Source of the DNA: Hofstenia miamia
Lineage: Eukaryota > Xenacoelomorpha > Acoela > Hofsteniidae
NCBI GenBank assembly: GCA_900660155.1
Contig: CABFPE010000006.1
Coordinates: forward strand, 2,258,375-2,322,374
DNA length: 64,000 bases
Direction of reading: 5' to 3'
Made by a program: the position numbers and the translations under genes. Shown piece by piece: positions 23,305-35,534 of this stretch (position 1 is its first letter; the number at the start of each line of letters is the position of its first letter). The notes under the pieces were generated by a model. The model was not told the origin of the DNA. It saw only the letters and a program-made list of their open reading frames with translations, and made no database searches.

Positions 23305-23732
23305 GATCGGGAAATTTGTCAATAGCGGATCAAAGTCCATCGATTATTTAGAAAATATTGAAAAAATATGCCCTATAAAGTATTTTCAAGCAAATGATTT
23401 CTATGGGTAATAAATGCAAACATTTTTTCTCCCAACATTGTTACTTAATATTGAAATCAATTCCTTTATATAAACAAATGTATTCGTATTTAAGTAATGT
23501 ACAGTATATGATACTCCGGGCACGAATTGTAAATATATTGAACAAATTGGAAAGGGTGATACACGTTCAAATTTGTCGTAGATTTCTGTACGGAGCAATT
23601 ATGAATTTCGTTTGGAACTTGTGTCACCCTTTACAATACGTCACACTGCCTAAAGTCAATTACTCATGGTATGTGCAATACCAATAACGAGCCAAATGCA
23701 GTTTTTCATTTATTCTCATGCTTTTTGTTTAG

Positions 23733-23990
<258 letters not shown>

Positions 23991-25294
23991 TTGTATCTTA
24001 AATAATTTCTATCCATATTTTCAAATATATTAGTTTGGAGTGTTATTTGAGAATACTTTATTATATATATATACAACAGTTTTCAACTAAATTAAATTCC
24101 AGATGATTTCAGTTTCCGTTTTATATTTCATTTTTGCCTAGGTGATATATATAGGCAGCATGATGACCATTTTTTAAACCTCGGTTATATGAAATTATAA
24201 ATTGGAATGGCAAATTTGTTTTATTTCTGCCTGCCGTCCAATGGAAAAACGCCATATGTGCATATCTTCTTTACATTAAACAGTTTTTGTTTACAGCCTG
24301 TTAACTACATATCATGTTTACATATTACATCAGACATATCTGTCTCCAATTATCTCAAGATATGTAGCGTGTGAACACCCAAAACAAGATATACTAACGC
24401 AAGTAGATCAATTAGAAATTTAGTAATTTTGATTTTCTTCTTTCTCACTGTCCTGTGCAAGTGCAAAATGCTTTGAATAGTGTTATGACGGAGGCAAAAT
24501 AGCAGGAATTTCGATGTATTAGTGAGCACAATATATTTGAGAGACATTGTATTTTATCCGATTTTAATAATTAAGATATTTTTACAACTTCAAAAATGGA
24601 TATTGTAATTAATAAATTAAATTTGACAGATTTGCGCAATCAATGTTAATGTTAGTTATATTCAATACTATGTTTCAAACGATTTAATCGGCCGGCTTTG
24701 TCAGTAATTTCTGAAATGTAGGATTATGTCAATGGTAAACTTTGGCCTGAAGGTCACCACAAAGTCAAGGCACATGGATTTTAATCCATCAAACTGTCAA
24801 TGAGAAACATGTTCATGGTAAATGAAATTAATACAAATAATAAATACATGTCTCACCTAACCACATGCAGCCATTATTAAGGCTGAGAAACTGTTTCTCG
24901 TTGACCAATAGGCATTAGTAAACGAATGCCCACATTCCACAGTTTTGTCAACATCAATGAGCCTCCTTTACTATAGCAGGCTCGTACACACGGCTACGTA
25001 GATGGTAGTTATTAAAATTTACCTTAAATAGTAGCCCATCAAGTTGATCTTAATTAACAATTTTACCCGAATTTTTAAAGTTCAACGCGTACTCACCGCA
25101 TCCGCATATTTCTAATAAAATGTTCATTGAGATAGTTGAGCATTTGAAAACACCTCAAAATTTGTGGACTAAGTTATGATGTAAAAATTTTAAAGAATAC
25201 CGATGCAAAATATCTTAATCACCTAAAGCATAAGATCATTTCAACCAAGTCTAAATACGAAAGATTATATACATAAACTATTGTTACCAATCAT
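23991..25294. other. intergenic, nothing recognised
   Basis: Holds the 3' untranslated region of the ATP synthase c gene at its left end, then AT-rich sequence without a coding exon or repeat structure that I can support. Confidence 0.6.
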
Positions 25295-26972
25295 CAGGGA
25301 TGTCAAACAGCGTGCAGTTAACAGCGCTGGTACCAGCGGACGCTGTTACCAATACCAGCCAATCGAATTGCAGTAACAGCTTAATGCATAACATGCTTAA
25401 TAATTTCAGATATTGTGTGTAGCAGACATGGCAAGCTACGAAAGGCATTTCAAGCGGGCTGATCCATTGCACATGAAGTGTAATGAATGCAGTGCAGTCA
25501 TTAAATACGAAAACGCTCACAAACATGGTTCTTCTCCACGTAACCATTACAACAAGCATATTAAAGACCTTGAAGTTGTACCACCAAAAGTCAAGCGAAT
25601 TACTGACTACACGGTTCCAGCTGGATCAAAAGAGAAATTTTCTAATTTACCCGCCCTGGAACGACAAGTTATCGCCGCCTGTTGCTCTGCACACGTTTTA
25701 CCCTTTGACATGGTGGAAGACCCAATTTTTCAATGGTCTTATCCTTGTGCTATCAAAAGGCGCCAATCAATTTCTGAACGAGTGACTACTCTTGCTGCTG
25801 AATGGAGATTGAAAATTCAGAAGGATTTGAAAGGCAAGTTTTTAAGGCTACTACTGGTCCAGTGTGGTTGAAAACGACAAATCGGCAAACTCGATTGCGC
25901 GGCATCTTCAGAGTGTTTTCGAATCGTTCGAGAGCGTTCGTTTCATTGCGGCGGTGGGCGACAATGCGAAGAACATTCAGAGCGCTCTGACGAAATTTTC
26001 TGAAAGCCACAAGTCAATCCTACCAGTCAGATGTTCAGTTCACTTGGTAAACCTATTGGTGTGCGATGTTTTTAAATCAATTGACGTAGCCAAAGAGTCG
26101 TTGGCAGCTGTGGATGAAATGGTACGACTCGGAATCTTGCCGAGATATTCGCCGACAAGATGGTTAGCCAGGTTTGACGCCATCTGCAATGCCATTAATC
26201 TTAACGTTGGTTCCGATCTAGAACAGCTGAAATTTGGTCAAGTTAAGATAATTCTACAGGAAGTCTCAAACAAGTACAAGTCTTTCAGAAAGATGAGACG
26301 CATGTCTTCAAAGTGGTTGAAGGTTTCAGGAAGATCAAAAATTCATGGGAAGAAAACCCTGTTTTGTCTGACAATTTGCGCGAGAGTCTTTTGAACCTTC
26401 ATGAGAAACGATGGAAGCAGTTTACAGGAAGTCATCTTGGGGCAGTTGTCAATATTGTTGGCAGGGTTATTGTGAGCGCTACTGAGGTGTTTCCATCGGA
26501 GCTTTTTCCGCTATCAAGAAGTCACGAACATGAGATTTTCGACAATTGGGTCAAAGCTCTTCTACCGACGGGAAAATACGGAGAATTTCTTGGTGAAAAG
26601 GAAGAATTGGGCGATCTTGCTTGTTTTGGAGAAAACATTCAAATGGACAAGTTTCCTGTCCATAAAGTGGTCATCGACTCAAAGAAGATTCATTGGATGA
26701 TATTTTGTTTATACGTTACAACTTCGAGAATGTTTTAAGTGTTGAGCAAAGAAAGGCTGAAGAAAGGCATCTCGAAGATCTGTTGCTATGTGAGCCAATC
26801 GATTCTGATACTGATTGATAGTTTGATTATCTAAGTAATGAATTGACGTAATTAATTGGCGTTAGTTTTTAATTAGTTAGCTGAGGCTGGTAACAGCCGC
26901 TGTTACCAGCAAATAGGCGCTGGTACCAATTAACAGCTAATAATGCTGTTGACGGCAAACCGCACATCCCTG
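25295..26972 (+). mobile_element. hAT DNA transposon, internally deleted, with target duplication
   Basis: The ends are CAGGGATGT (25295) and ACATCCCTG (26972), perfect inverted repeats. They are flanked by CCAATCAT (25287-25294) and CCAATTAT (26973-26980), an 8-bp duplication with one mismatch, as hAT makes. Both subterminal regions are rich in AACAGC, GGTACCAGC and GCTGTTACCA words in both orientations. At 1678 bp it is shorter than autonomous hATs, and its transposase is broken. A second, diverged fragment of the same family lies at 29066-29541. Confidence 0.93.
25428..26738 (+). pseudogene. hAT transposase with BED zinc finger, broken
   Basis: 25428-25871 starts MASYERHFKRADPLH and contains a BED-type finger (CNECSAVI, then HYNKHI: C-x2-C..H-x4-H), followed by a linker ending IFQWSYP. 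The reading frame then changes near 25860, and the region before VGDNAKNIQSAL seems partly deleted. 25864-26394 carries AAVGDNAKN, the CSVHLVNLLV block (hAT C..H motif) and SPTRWLARFDAI. Another frame change leads to 26313-26738 (HEKRWKQFTG, FPLSRSHEHEIFD). The conserved dimerisation tail is not seen. It cannot make a working transposase. Confidence 0.85.
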
Positions 26973-27325
26973 CCAATTATTAAGATTTAGTGAAATAAAA
27001 TATTGCTATAAAATCAAGTAAATTTAGAGGGAATTATTTGTAAAATTGACTTTGTAAGTCGAAATATACTTGAATGATTTGTTAACATTTTAAAATAGGT
27101 TTTGCCATTCACTGATTTATCGAAGAAATACGGTTATGTGATAGTCTTTTGAGGCACCCCTCCATACAGTAACTTTACTTGAGTGAAGCGGCTTTGTAAC
27201 AATTACATTTGTATATTGGAATGCCAAATTACCAATTTTTTCGGATTAATATCACTAAGTAAAAATCACACTAATCAGTGTGAGAAGTCAAGGTGGTTTT
27301 CGAAATCAGATGGCTGTGAGTGTTG

Positions 27326-27640
27326 CTACTTTGAAAGGCGATAAGGATATAAGGAGAGAACATTTCTTGAGATTTGGTGAACGCTCCGTTGGGGAATAGA
27401 TGTTGCGGATTCGATAGTTCTTGTTAAAGTGCAATCAAGATCGGAAGTCGGCGTTTCCAATGCACCAAGCACAGATGAACATCGCTTGGCGGATCTCTGA
27501 CGATCTGTAAGCTGCCGATTTCCGATTTTCTTCACCAAATTCAAGATGCTTGCTTGAGTAAAAGGATCTTTAATCAATTTTCGATTTCGCTTAAACATTC
27601 TTAATGCAGATGTGACTAATTCTCCGCTCAAATAATATTT
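27326..27640 (-). pseudogene. helix-turn-helix fragment of a mariner/IS630-type transposase
   Basis: The minus strand reads FKRNRKLIKDPFTQASILNL, VKKIGNRQLTDRQRSAKRCS, then SIPQRSVHQISRNVLSLYPY with RLSK. This is the layout of the N-terminal domain found before some Tc1/mariner-like transposases (LVKKF..TGS..D..RSGRP, SI..RS..ILR..L.LYPYK). No DDE domain is seen nearby. It is a relic; the family name is less sure than the domain. Confidence 0.6.
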
Positions 27641-28694
27641 AATAATATCTATTCCCTCGGCCAAACAGATGCAGCACATAATCCTTGTGATAATGCCGAA
27701 AAACTGTAATCGGATCAAACTGATTTAAAAATTGTTAGATTTTCATTGATTCGTTCATGAGGAATTAAAAAATGAGGCACATTACCGCACAGTCTTTGAA
27801 TGTTTTAAGATTTTTCCATATTTTTAAAAATATAATGAAATTTTGATAAACGCGGACTCTTGCATCCTTTATTACCGGATAGAATCTTTAGTTTCTTTTC
27901 ATTCAACCTGTACATACATGTATATGCCTTAAAATATATCATTTGAATTCTTTTGCTTCAGTGGAACTGAATTCAACAACATGTGTATTGCTAAATGGCA
28001 CTTCCGAATTTTGGTAAAGAATTTTAGTTTACCACTAATCGCAAAGAAAATTATATTCAATAGTATTTATGCCACATACAGTATATAACAACAACAACAA
28101 CATATTTAAATTCTCATGTACAAATACATGTATTAAGTTTACAAAATTATTAAGAATATAAATAATAAAGCTTTCTTCATATGAGCTTAGTTATCACAGT
28201 AAATGTTTGTTTCTTGGTTACATATATAAAATACATACAATTTAATAAATATTTTTTACTTATTGTTCTTGAGATGCATATCTTATTTTATAATTAGTCA
28301 GATAATTGATATTTTTTCGTATAATCATATTTTTCATCTTCTTAAATATTGTATATTTTTTTTTCACTTCTTGTGCTGTAATCCAATTCCATAGCGATAT
28401 TCAATAATTTAGGAATCCGTTCTTCATTACTTTTCTATTATACTTAGTTTTGCCAAAGGTAATTGTTCTTTGATTTAGATTATTAGAAATGTTCGATTTT
28501 CTTTTCCAAAATATCGATAAACATCTAATATTTTGAAGAGCTTCTAATGATCCTCCATTCTATTGATATAAACTTTCCAATTTTTTGAATTGATCGTATA
28601 CCATATGCCATTTTCTTTATGATGTTTGCCTTATCTTCAAAATTCGATTTATTATCAATTACTACTCCGGTTCTAAAAATCCTATACATATATA

Positions 28695-29636
28695 AGTAGT
28701 GTAGGAAGACGAGGCTTGAGGTCACAAAATGACGTCATTGCTGATTCAGAGATATTGGAGGCAGGAGTTTAAGTGCTGACTCACTGATTGATTGACAGAT
28801 GACTAATTGGTTTTCACTGAGGTTGCATACTTGACTAATGGATTTCAATTAGTGATTCATGACATTTTTTAATTGATTTACATGTTGAGGCCACTTTTTG
28901 GTATGAGTAATTTCACTTTGATAATATCACAGGTCATTTTTTTTGGCATGACTAATTCCACTTTTGTTAATATCACATTTGTTTGCATTACGCCATGTTA
29001 ATATATACCGTATTATAACAACCCCTTTCGGGATACGTACATAATATTACAAACTAATTTTCCANGTGCGATGTTTTTAAATCAATTGACGTAGCCAAAG
29101 AGTCGTTGGCAGCTGTGGATGAAATGGTACGACTCGGAATCTTGCCGAGATATTCGCCGACAAGATGGTTAGCCAGGTTTGACGCCATCTGCAATGCCAT
29201 TAATCTTAACGTTGGTTCCGATCTAGAACAGCTGAAATTTGGTCAAGTTAAGATAATTCTACAGGAAGTCTCAAAACAAGTACAAGTCTTTCAGAAAGAT
29301 GAGACGCATGCCTTCAAAGTGGTTGAAGGTTTAAGGAAGATAAAAAATTCATGTGAAGAAAACTCTGTTTTGTCTGACAATTTGCGCGAGAGTCTTTTTA
29401 ACCTTCATGGAAGCAGTTTACAGGAAGCCATTTTGGGGCAGTTGTCAATATTGTTGGCAGGGTTATTGTGAGCGCTACTGAGGTGTTTCCATTGGAGCTT
29501 TTTCCGCTAACAAGAAGTCACGAACATGAGATTTTCGACAANAGGTGACTCATTAATTAACATTTGCAAACACTCCCTCGATATCGCAGAGGTCAAGGTC
29601 ATTTTGTGCCTTCTCCCCTGCCCTATATACACTACT
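28695..29636. mobile_element. TIR-bounded element of unassigned family, interrupted by a displaced contig
   Basis: The left end AGTAGTGTA (28695) and right end TACACTACT (29636) are inverted copies, each flanked outside by TATATA. Inside, about 100 bp on each side remain related, sharing GCACAAAATGAC / TCACAAAATGAC at a similar distance from the ends. The interior (28720-29064) has a ~45-bp imperfect tandem repeat around 28891-28975 and several GACTAAT words. The middle, 29066-29541, is bounded by lone n characters and is a hAT fragment that probably does not belong here. There is no coding sequence of its own. Confidence 0.6.
29066..29541 (+). mobile_element. hAT fragment placed between two single-n joins
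   Basis: Corresponds to about 26066-26541 of the hAT at 25295, with scattered substitutions and small indels, so it is another copy of the family and not a duplicate of that one. Lone n characters at 29065 and 29542 show that a small contig was placed into a gap here, and its true location is uncertain. Confidence 0.85.
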
Positions 29637-31171
29637 TATATATATTCCAAATGCGATTTACTTTATATCTAGTTTCGTATGGAAGCAATGGAGTTGAATA
29701 ATTTCAATGTGCTTTACTGGCAACCATTTCCTTAGCAACTTTGTCTGTCCTCTCCTTTAAGAAAAGTTCTATCTATTAGTGTTATATTACAAATAAATTA
29801 TCTATTTAGTCACTGTGAATGAACGCACTGTCCAAAACTTTGTCCTCAAGTATACGCTATCTCTATACTCAAGTATAATACTTTAGTATCGAGTCGTTGG
29901 TCAGCACGCTGATCCATAAATTAACAAATTTAAAAAATATGAATAAAAAATAAGAAAGTCTGTATTTGAATTTGAAAAGTACTTGACAATTATGTAACTA
30001 ATAGGGTCATAAACGTATACAAAGTGATATTTACATTATTCTTTTCAATCATTAGAACCCGGAGAAATACTTAAAAAATACATTATTGATAATTTCTTAT
30101 TAATTATATTTCAAATTAATTATAATTATAATAATACATTAATTTATTGCTCTGAATAGAAAAGAACTATCGCAAATACTTTATCATATTCAATAATGGT
30201 CAAAGCAACTATAAAATACCAAACTCGATGCAAACAAAATATTTCATACTTGTTTAATTGTATTATTTCAACCACTTCAATAATTTTATTGTAAAATATG
30301 CTTAATGTATTGATGCTTAAATTCCTTTAGTACGCCATTTCATATTTTTATAAAAAATTACTGTTTAACATGTTTCTCATTCACTTTTTAAAAATTACTG
30401 ACTTAGCACATTGAGAGCGTGGTCTTGGATCGTTTACCAATATTAAAAAGTCTATTCTCAAGTTCGAACAGCATTAACCATCGTAAGACGTGTTGCTAAT
30501 ACAATTATACCTTATTGAATGAGGCGCTGCCTCTCAATTCTAGTATTTCTTACTATTATTAGTTTTAGAGTTATTGGTTGATGTTTATTTTTACTATTTT
30601 CATCTGTGGTAATTTTCATTTTTTTGAATAACTATTCATTATACAAATACCAATAAATGAATAATGATAATTTACAAAAAGAAAGAAAAATTACAAATTC
30701 AAATAAACTCAAATTTTCAAATCAATTGGCCTTTGTGTTCCCCCGGCCATTTATAAATTTTTAAATCTCTATTATTTGTTAATCAACGTTTAATAACAAA
30801 CATCAAATAATGAACACATAGGTACAAATGAGTTTCAAAAAAGGGCATGTTAAAACCAATATCAAGAAGCTTTGTTTTCTACAGGAATATATGAGGCAAC
30901 TTCCAATTCATCAGTTAATTCCACAATGCCAACATTAAAACGATCTTAAACTTGATTTAAAATCACAGCATCTTCAGGCTAGAAACGAATGTGATTGGCA
31001 ATCATTTACTACAATAACTACCGACACATGCAACCCCTTTTTAGCAAAATATGTCTTTTATAATTCTTTTCTCATCAGAAAACCACTGAATGTTATCCGC
31101 GATCAAATGTCGATTAGCACAACCTGAACAAGTCGCAATGACAACACCTTCGACATAAACCTGTCTAGAAA
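29637..31171. other. intergenic, nothing recognised
   Basis: AT-rich sequence with short homopolymer and TAATTA runs. I see no exon, terminal repeat or RNA gene. Confidence 0.6.
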
Positions 31172-32520
31172 TTACAACAAAGTAAAGATTTCCTCCATGC
31201 GTTCTTGTTTATCTAAAGTCCCTAGTACACAAGTGGCATTATGTTGAATAATTATCGATGTTATTGATTGATACAGAAATTCTTTTGCTCGTTTATCGCC
31301 AGATATATTTACAAGTTTGTCTCCTAGATCTTTCAAAAAACTTTTCGTCGAAGGTCCGCAATTTCCTTGAGTATCGAAAGCAACGGGTTGAAACAAGTAG
31401 CCGCTATTGGATATTTCGGTATACTTTGCAGCTTTGCGTTCCTCGGCCTCTTTGATATGATTAACGTCCCGACAAATGCGACTAGGCGCCAGTGAATCCA
31501 CAACGGTGACGTCCCACACGAGAGATTGTCCGCGAGACCAGGGTATTAAGGTCATTCCGTCTGGTCGTTTCCCATCGCTTCGACATAAACCTGGTGGCTC
31601 TAAAACAGAATTGTAACCGGCAGTACCTATTGTGCGTTTAAAAAAATCATTTAGGTGACTATGTCGGCTAAACCTGCCAGCACTCTTCTTGCAAGATAAC
31701 CCATGGGTACCTAATTCATCCACAGGTGTTTCACATGAACAAATATGTTTTTCACAAATTTTAGAGCCCGTACGTAGAGCAAAACTAATTCTAAATTGAG
31801 CGTCAGTACATTTTAAACCCAGAGATTTTGATGGCAGTGCATTCAACCAGGAACCTTGAAATTTGCCTTTAAAGGCGGTTAATCTTTTTTTATTGTATTC
31901 GTTGCATCCGGAAATGATGTCACTAAAAAATTTTTCATGTACCGGTTCCAGCCAATCCTTTTGAAAAGGTGAGCCACAGGGTAAAACAGTGGAGGACACT
32001 TGGTTTTGCCATGCACAGAGGGCTGAATTAGAATAAATGTCGGGAAATGTCTTTCCATGCAATATATTGCTTATTAGTTTGAAAGATCCAGTCACAGACG
32101 CTAAATAAGCTGAAGGGGCAATATTTACAACGGAGGGGATACCCATTCCACTAAGACGTACGGGTAGCTGTATTTGCATGGAGGCGAGAGAATTTAACCC
32201 AATGTTGCATGTCTTTTTCAAACATTCAATTAGACATTGATCAAATTTAATTAAAATTTCCTTTTTAAGAAAACAAGGAGCAGTCCTCAAAAAATAGTTC
32301 ATCTTAGGCACATGCAAGCAATTTTTTAAAAGAAAAAAAGCATAATGTGTGTCAATTTTTTCCAAATTTTTAGCCATATTAGAGAAAGTATTAAGTTTCT
32401 CTGATAAACAATTCTCAACAGCATTGTCTCCAATTGGTGCCCCAAGGATAACTAAGTCCTTTATTTCGGTTTCACTTACGCCAGGGCATACTTCGTCGAA
32501 TTCTTGCATGATTTTTTTCT
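31172..32520 (-). mobile_element. retroelement with reverse transcriptase and restriction-like endonuclease, piece A (C-terminal part)
   Basis: Open on the minus strand from about 32520 to the stop at 31172. It starts after the RT palm with VILGAPIGD, LLKNCLHVPKMNYFLRTAPC and the thumb-like VRLSGMGIPSV, then GSWLNALPSKSLGLKC. Near the end comes a C-x-C..H-x3-C knuckle (CSCETPVDELGTHGLSC), RFSRHSHLND, then LEPPGLCRSDGKRPDGM and VWDVTVVD. A CCHC knuckle followed by RPD and D-V-T is the order seen in RLE-type non-LTR elements such as R2. Exact clade not determined. At 32523-32573 it is followed by TAAATTGCG and an (ATT)n run, so sequence upstream of piece A is foreign to it. Confidence 0.8.
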
Positions 32521-32604
32521 TTTTAAATTGCGTAAAATATATTATTATTATTATTATTATTATTATGAGCGTCGCTGAATACCAGTAAATTTCGATTCCT
32601 CTGN

Positions 32605-33478
32605 TTGCCATGCACGGGGGGCTGAATTATAATAAATGTCGGGAAGTGTCTTGCCATGCAATATATTGCTTATTAGCTTGAAAGATCCAGTCACAGACGT
32701 TAAATAAGCTGAAGGGGCAATATTTACAATGGAGGGGATACCCATTCCACTAAGACGTACGAGTAGCTGTATTTGCATGGAAGCCAGAGAATTTAACCCA
32801 ATGTTGCATGTCTTTTTCAAACATTCAATTAGACATTGCTGAAATTAATTAAAATGTCCTTTCTAAGAAAACAAGGAGCAGTCCTCAAAAAAATAGTTCA
32901 TCTTAGGCACATGCAAGCAATTTTTTAAAAGAAAAAAGCATAATGTGTGTCAATTTTTTCCAAATTTTTAGCCATATTAGAGAAAGTATTAAGTTTCTCT
33001 GATAAACAATTCTCAACAGCCTTATCTCCAATTGGTGCCCCAAGGATAACTAAGTCCTTTATTTCGGTTTCACTTACGCCAGGGCATACTTCGTAGAATT
33101 CTTGCATGATTTTTTTCTTTTTCCCATTAACAGGTGAACCTAAAAAGACAATTTCACACTTGCTAGGGTTAACAGATAGACCAATTTTTTCCGCTTCCGT
33201 TTTGAGATAACTGTACGTAGCAATGACTTTCTGATAATTGTCTGCAAAGTTGCCGTCATCAAGGTACCAAACGTTTAAATCACAAGAAAAATTTTGTATA
33301 ATAGGATTTATTATATCTGAAAAAAGAGGAGGACCTTCAGGATCTCCTTGCTGAGCTCCTACACTAGATAAAATTATTTGATCACCGAAAAACAGGTATG
33401 AGTTTTGTCCATAAGCGTTGTTAGTATAATTAAAAATAGCAGGATACTTTTCGTAAATGGTTAGCAGCAATTTTTCAC
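32605..33478 (-). mobile_element. same retroelement family, piece B (reverse transcriptase palm)
   Basis: The minus strand reads SSVGAQQGDPEGPPLF (RT motif B: Q-G-D-P) and WYLDDGNFAD (motif C: Y-L-D-D, near 33243-33275), then NPSKCEIVFLGSPVN and the VILGAPIGD block. From 33118 down to 32605 it overlaps piece A (32006-32520) at an estimated 96% by eye, with real differences. It is therefore a second copy or allele, cut at the lone n (32604). The upstream limit near 33478 abuts a pogo relic on the other strand. Confidence 0.82.
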
Positions 33479-33487
33479 GGTCACTAC

Positions 33488-33930
33488 AATTAACGCCGTT
33501 AGATTAAATGAAAGGGGATACAGAAAAGCTGTAAAGAAATTTAATGTACCAAAAACTCTGGTAAGATTAGTTAAAAAACTGAATTAACATGCGTAGAAGC
33601 AGGTAATTTAAAATTAGGCCGGACATCAGTATTGCCCATAACCTTAGAAAAAGAGTTAGTTGACTACCTTTTGCTCATGGAAAAACAATTTTTTCGGGCT
33701 AACTCGATAAAATATTAAGCATATGGCATTGCAACTTGGCGAACTTAACAACATAGAACACTCTTTTACCAACAAGTCTGCAGGAAAAAAGTGGCTAGTT
33801 ATTTATGAAGTCTCACGAAGATCTGATATCTTATAGAAAATACAGTGCTTTAATTGCAACAAATGGTGCCAATCTACTTGTTCTGGAGTGGATGACGATA
33901 GAATTTACGTATGTGACTATTCCAAACAGA
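33488..33930 (+). pseudogene. pogo/CENP-B-type transposase relic
   Basis: The plus strand gives, in broken frames, ERGYRKAVKKFNVPKT (psq/HTH: GYRKAAKKFNVP), GRTSVLPITLEKELVDYLLL with MEKQFF (CENP-B HTH region: LGRK.VLP..LE.ELVDYLL.ME..FFG), LGELNNIEHSFTN with SAGKKWL, and further on QCFNCNKWC and STCSGVDDDRIYVCDY, the C-terminal finger. The central DDE domain is absent and several stops interrupt it. Compare the finger at 7504-7702, which is from a different family. Confidence 0.75.
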
Positions 33931-35441
33931 AATTATATACATTTTATAATTTCTGTATCATGCACAATATATTTGTTATCTTTTCTGTTTCATAATGAAA
34001 ATTCTAAACAATTCTTACGTTCAAATTTGTCATTAAAGTTAAGATAAATTCTTTTGCTGTCCTTATTAATCAAGCAATAGTGTAGCAGGTCTGAATCAAA
34101 ATAGAAATAAAAAATTAAGGTGCTCAAATATGTACATATTTGGAGTGTTTCCATTTTCAGGCTTTTTTGGTGATAATTTTAAAAGTTGTGAAATTAACTC
34201 TTAAAATAAATTTTGGATAATCCCAAGATTACGTAATATTAGATGTACTTCAGAGAACAGTTTTATAATATAGTTTTACATAAGCACGAATAATTGAGCC
34301 TTTTACATTAATAAATATGATTGAGGGTCCATATTTGGCGTCTCTCCTCTACATTGAAGCGAAAATGTCAGATTAACCCTGAGGCGGTATTTGATCCCCC
34401 TAATGAACTTTAAACTACCACTCAAAATTTTTTGAGCTTTTTAATGAGACGGTGACTTTGCCTAAATTTTTTGAGGATCCTAAAAAATTGTAAATATCTG
34501 CTCATTTTATGTATGGAATTGTTTATCAACTGAAGGTATCGTGTTCCAGTTTTTGAAAAAGCATGTGAAATAAAAAAATTATATTTAATAAGTTTCGAAT
34601 AAAATCTAAGGAATTCCATCCTTTCCAAACTGCCAAAACCAACAAATAATATATTTCAAAAAGTTCACATTTTTAAGTTTGATGACGCTTTAATAATCAT
34701 AATCCAATCCAGAATTAAGTAAAGGATAGGAAATCCGTCCTACGCAATCCCGACGATTCCAAAAAGCCCAGGACGAATAATACAACAATTTGAAAGACAC
34801 TTATATTTAGGAATTAAATATTCTTCAAAATTTTAAAGAATTTTTATTGTGGATTTTAAAAAACCGAGAAGATATGTAATGCAAATATTTACCAGAATAC
34901 ATAACTGTTACAATTAGCAAACATATATAAATCCAATAATATACGTAATTGTTAATACACATTCCTAACAGTAAATTCGTAATTAATTGGTAGAATTCTG
35001 AAGGACTTTCCTTTTTCCCAAATCTTCAAGTTTACCGGTCTTTAAACTCACTCGGCAATATTCTCGTAATCTAAAAATATATTAATTACAAATTTAATTG
35101 AAATGTATATGCTTGATATACATCGAAATACTGGGCATAGAATAGAAAGTAAATAAATTATCTTTGTTAAAATATATCAAAAAATAAGCTAATTTTTAGA
35201 TAATCCTGCATTTAAAATAAATTTAAATGGAAAGTCATGTATCATAGTGATGTGCCATTATGACTAAACACATCTAATGCTAAATGACGTTTATCTGGCC
35301 CTTTTCTTAGCCGCACATCTAATGTATAAATCGGCTCGGATTCAATTGGCTTAAAAATTGAAACTGGTAAATAGGTATTGAATTTTGAACAGCATTTTAA
35401 TTACCCTCGACAGGGTAGAAAAAATTGATTAATGAAATACG
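33931..35441. other. intergenic, nothing recognised
   Basis: AT-rich. TTAACCC at 34373-34379 looks like a piggyBac-type left end, but I find no matching right end. There is no supported gene. Confidence 0.55.
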
Positions 35442-35534
35442 GCAGTGTCGTATTAAACATTTTTAACAATGAAGCAATTACTATTTAAATTTCGTAGATA
35501 TGCTAGGAATAATCTATCGTAAATACGACACTGC
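35442..35534. repeat. 13-bp perfect inverted repeats, 93-bp span
   Basis: GCAGTGTCGTATT (35442-35454) and AATACGACACTGC (35522-35534) are exact inverted copies. This may be a small Tc1/mariner-type MITE or a hairpin; a clear target duplication is not visible. Confidence 0.6.

Noticed and set aside
34373-34379. TTAACCC as a piggyBac left end
   Set aside because: No matching inverted end followed by TTAA within several kb.
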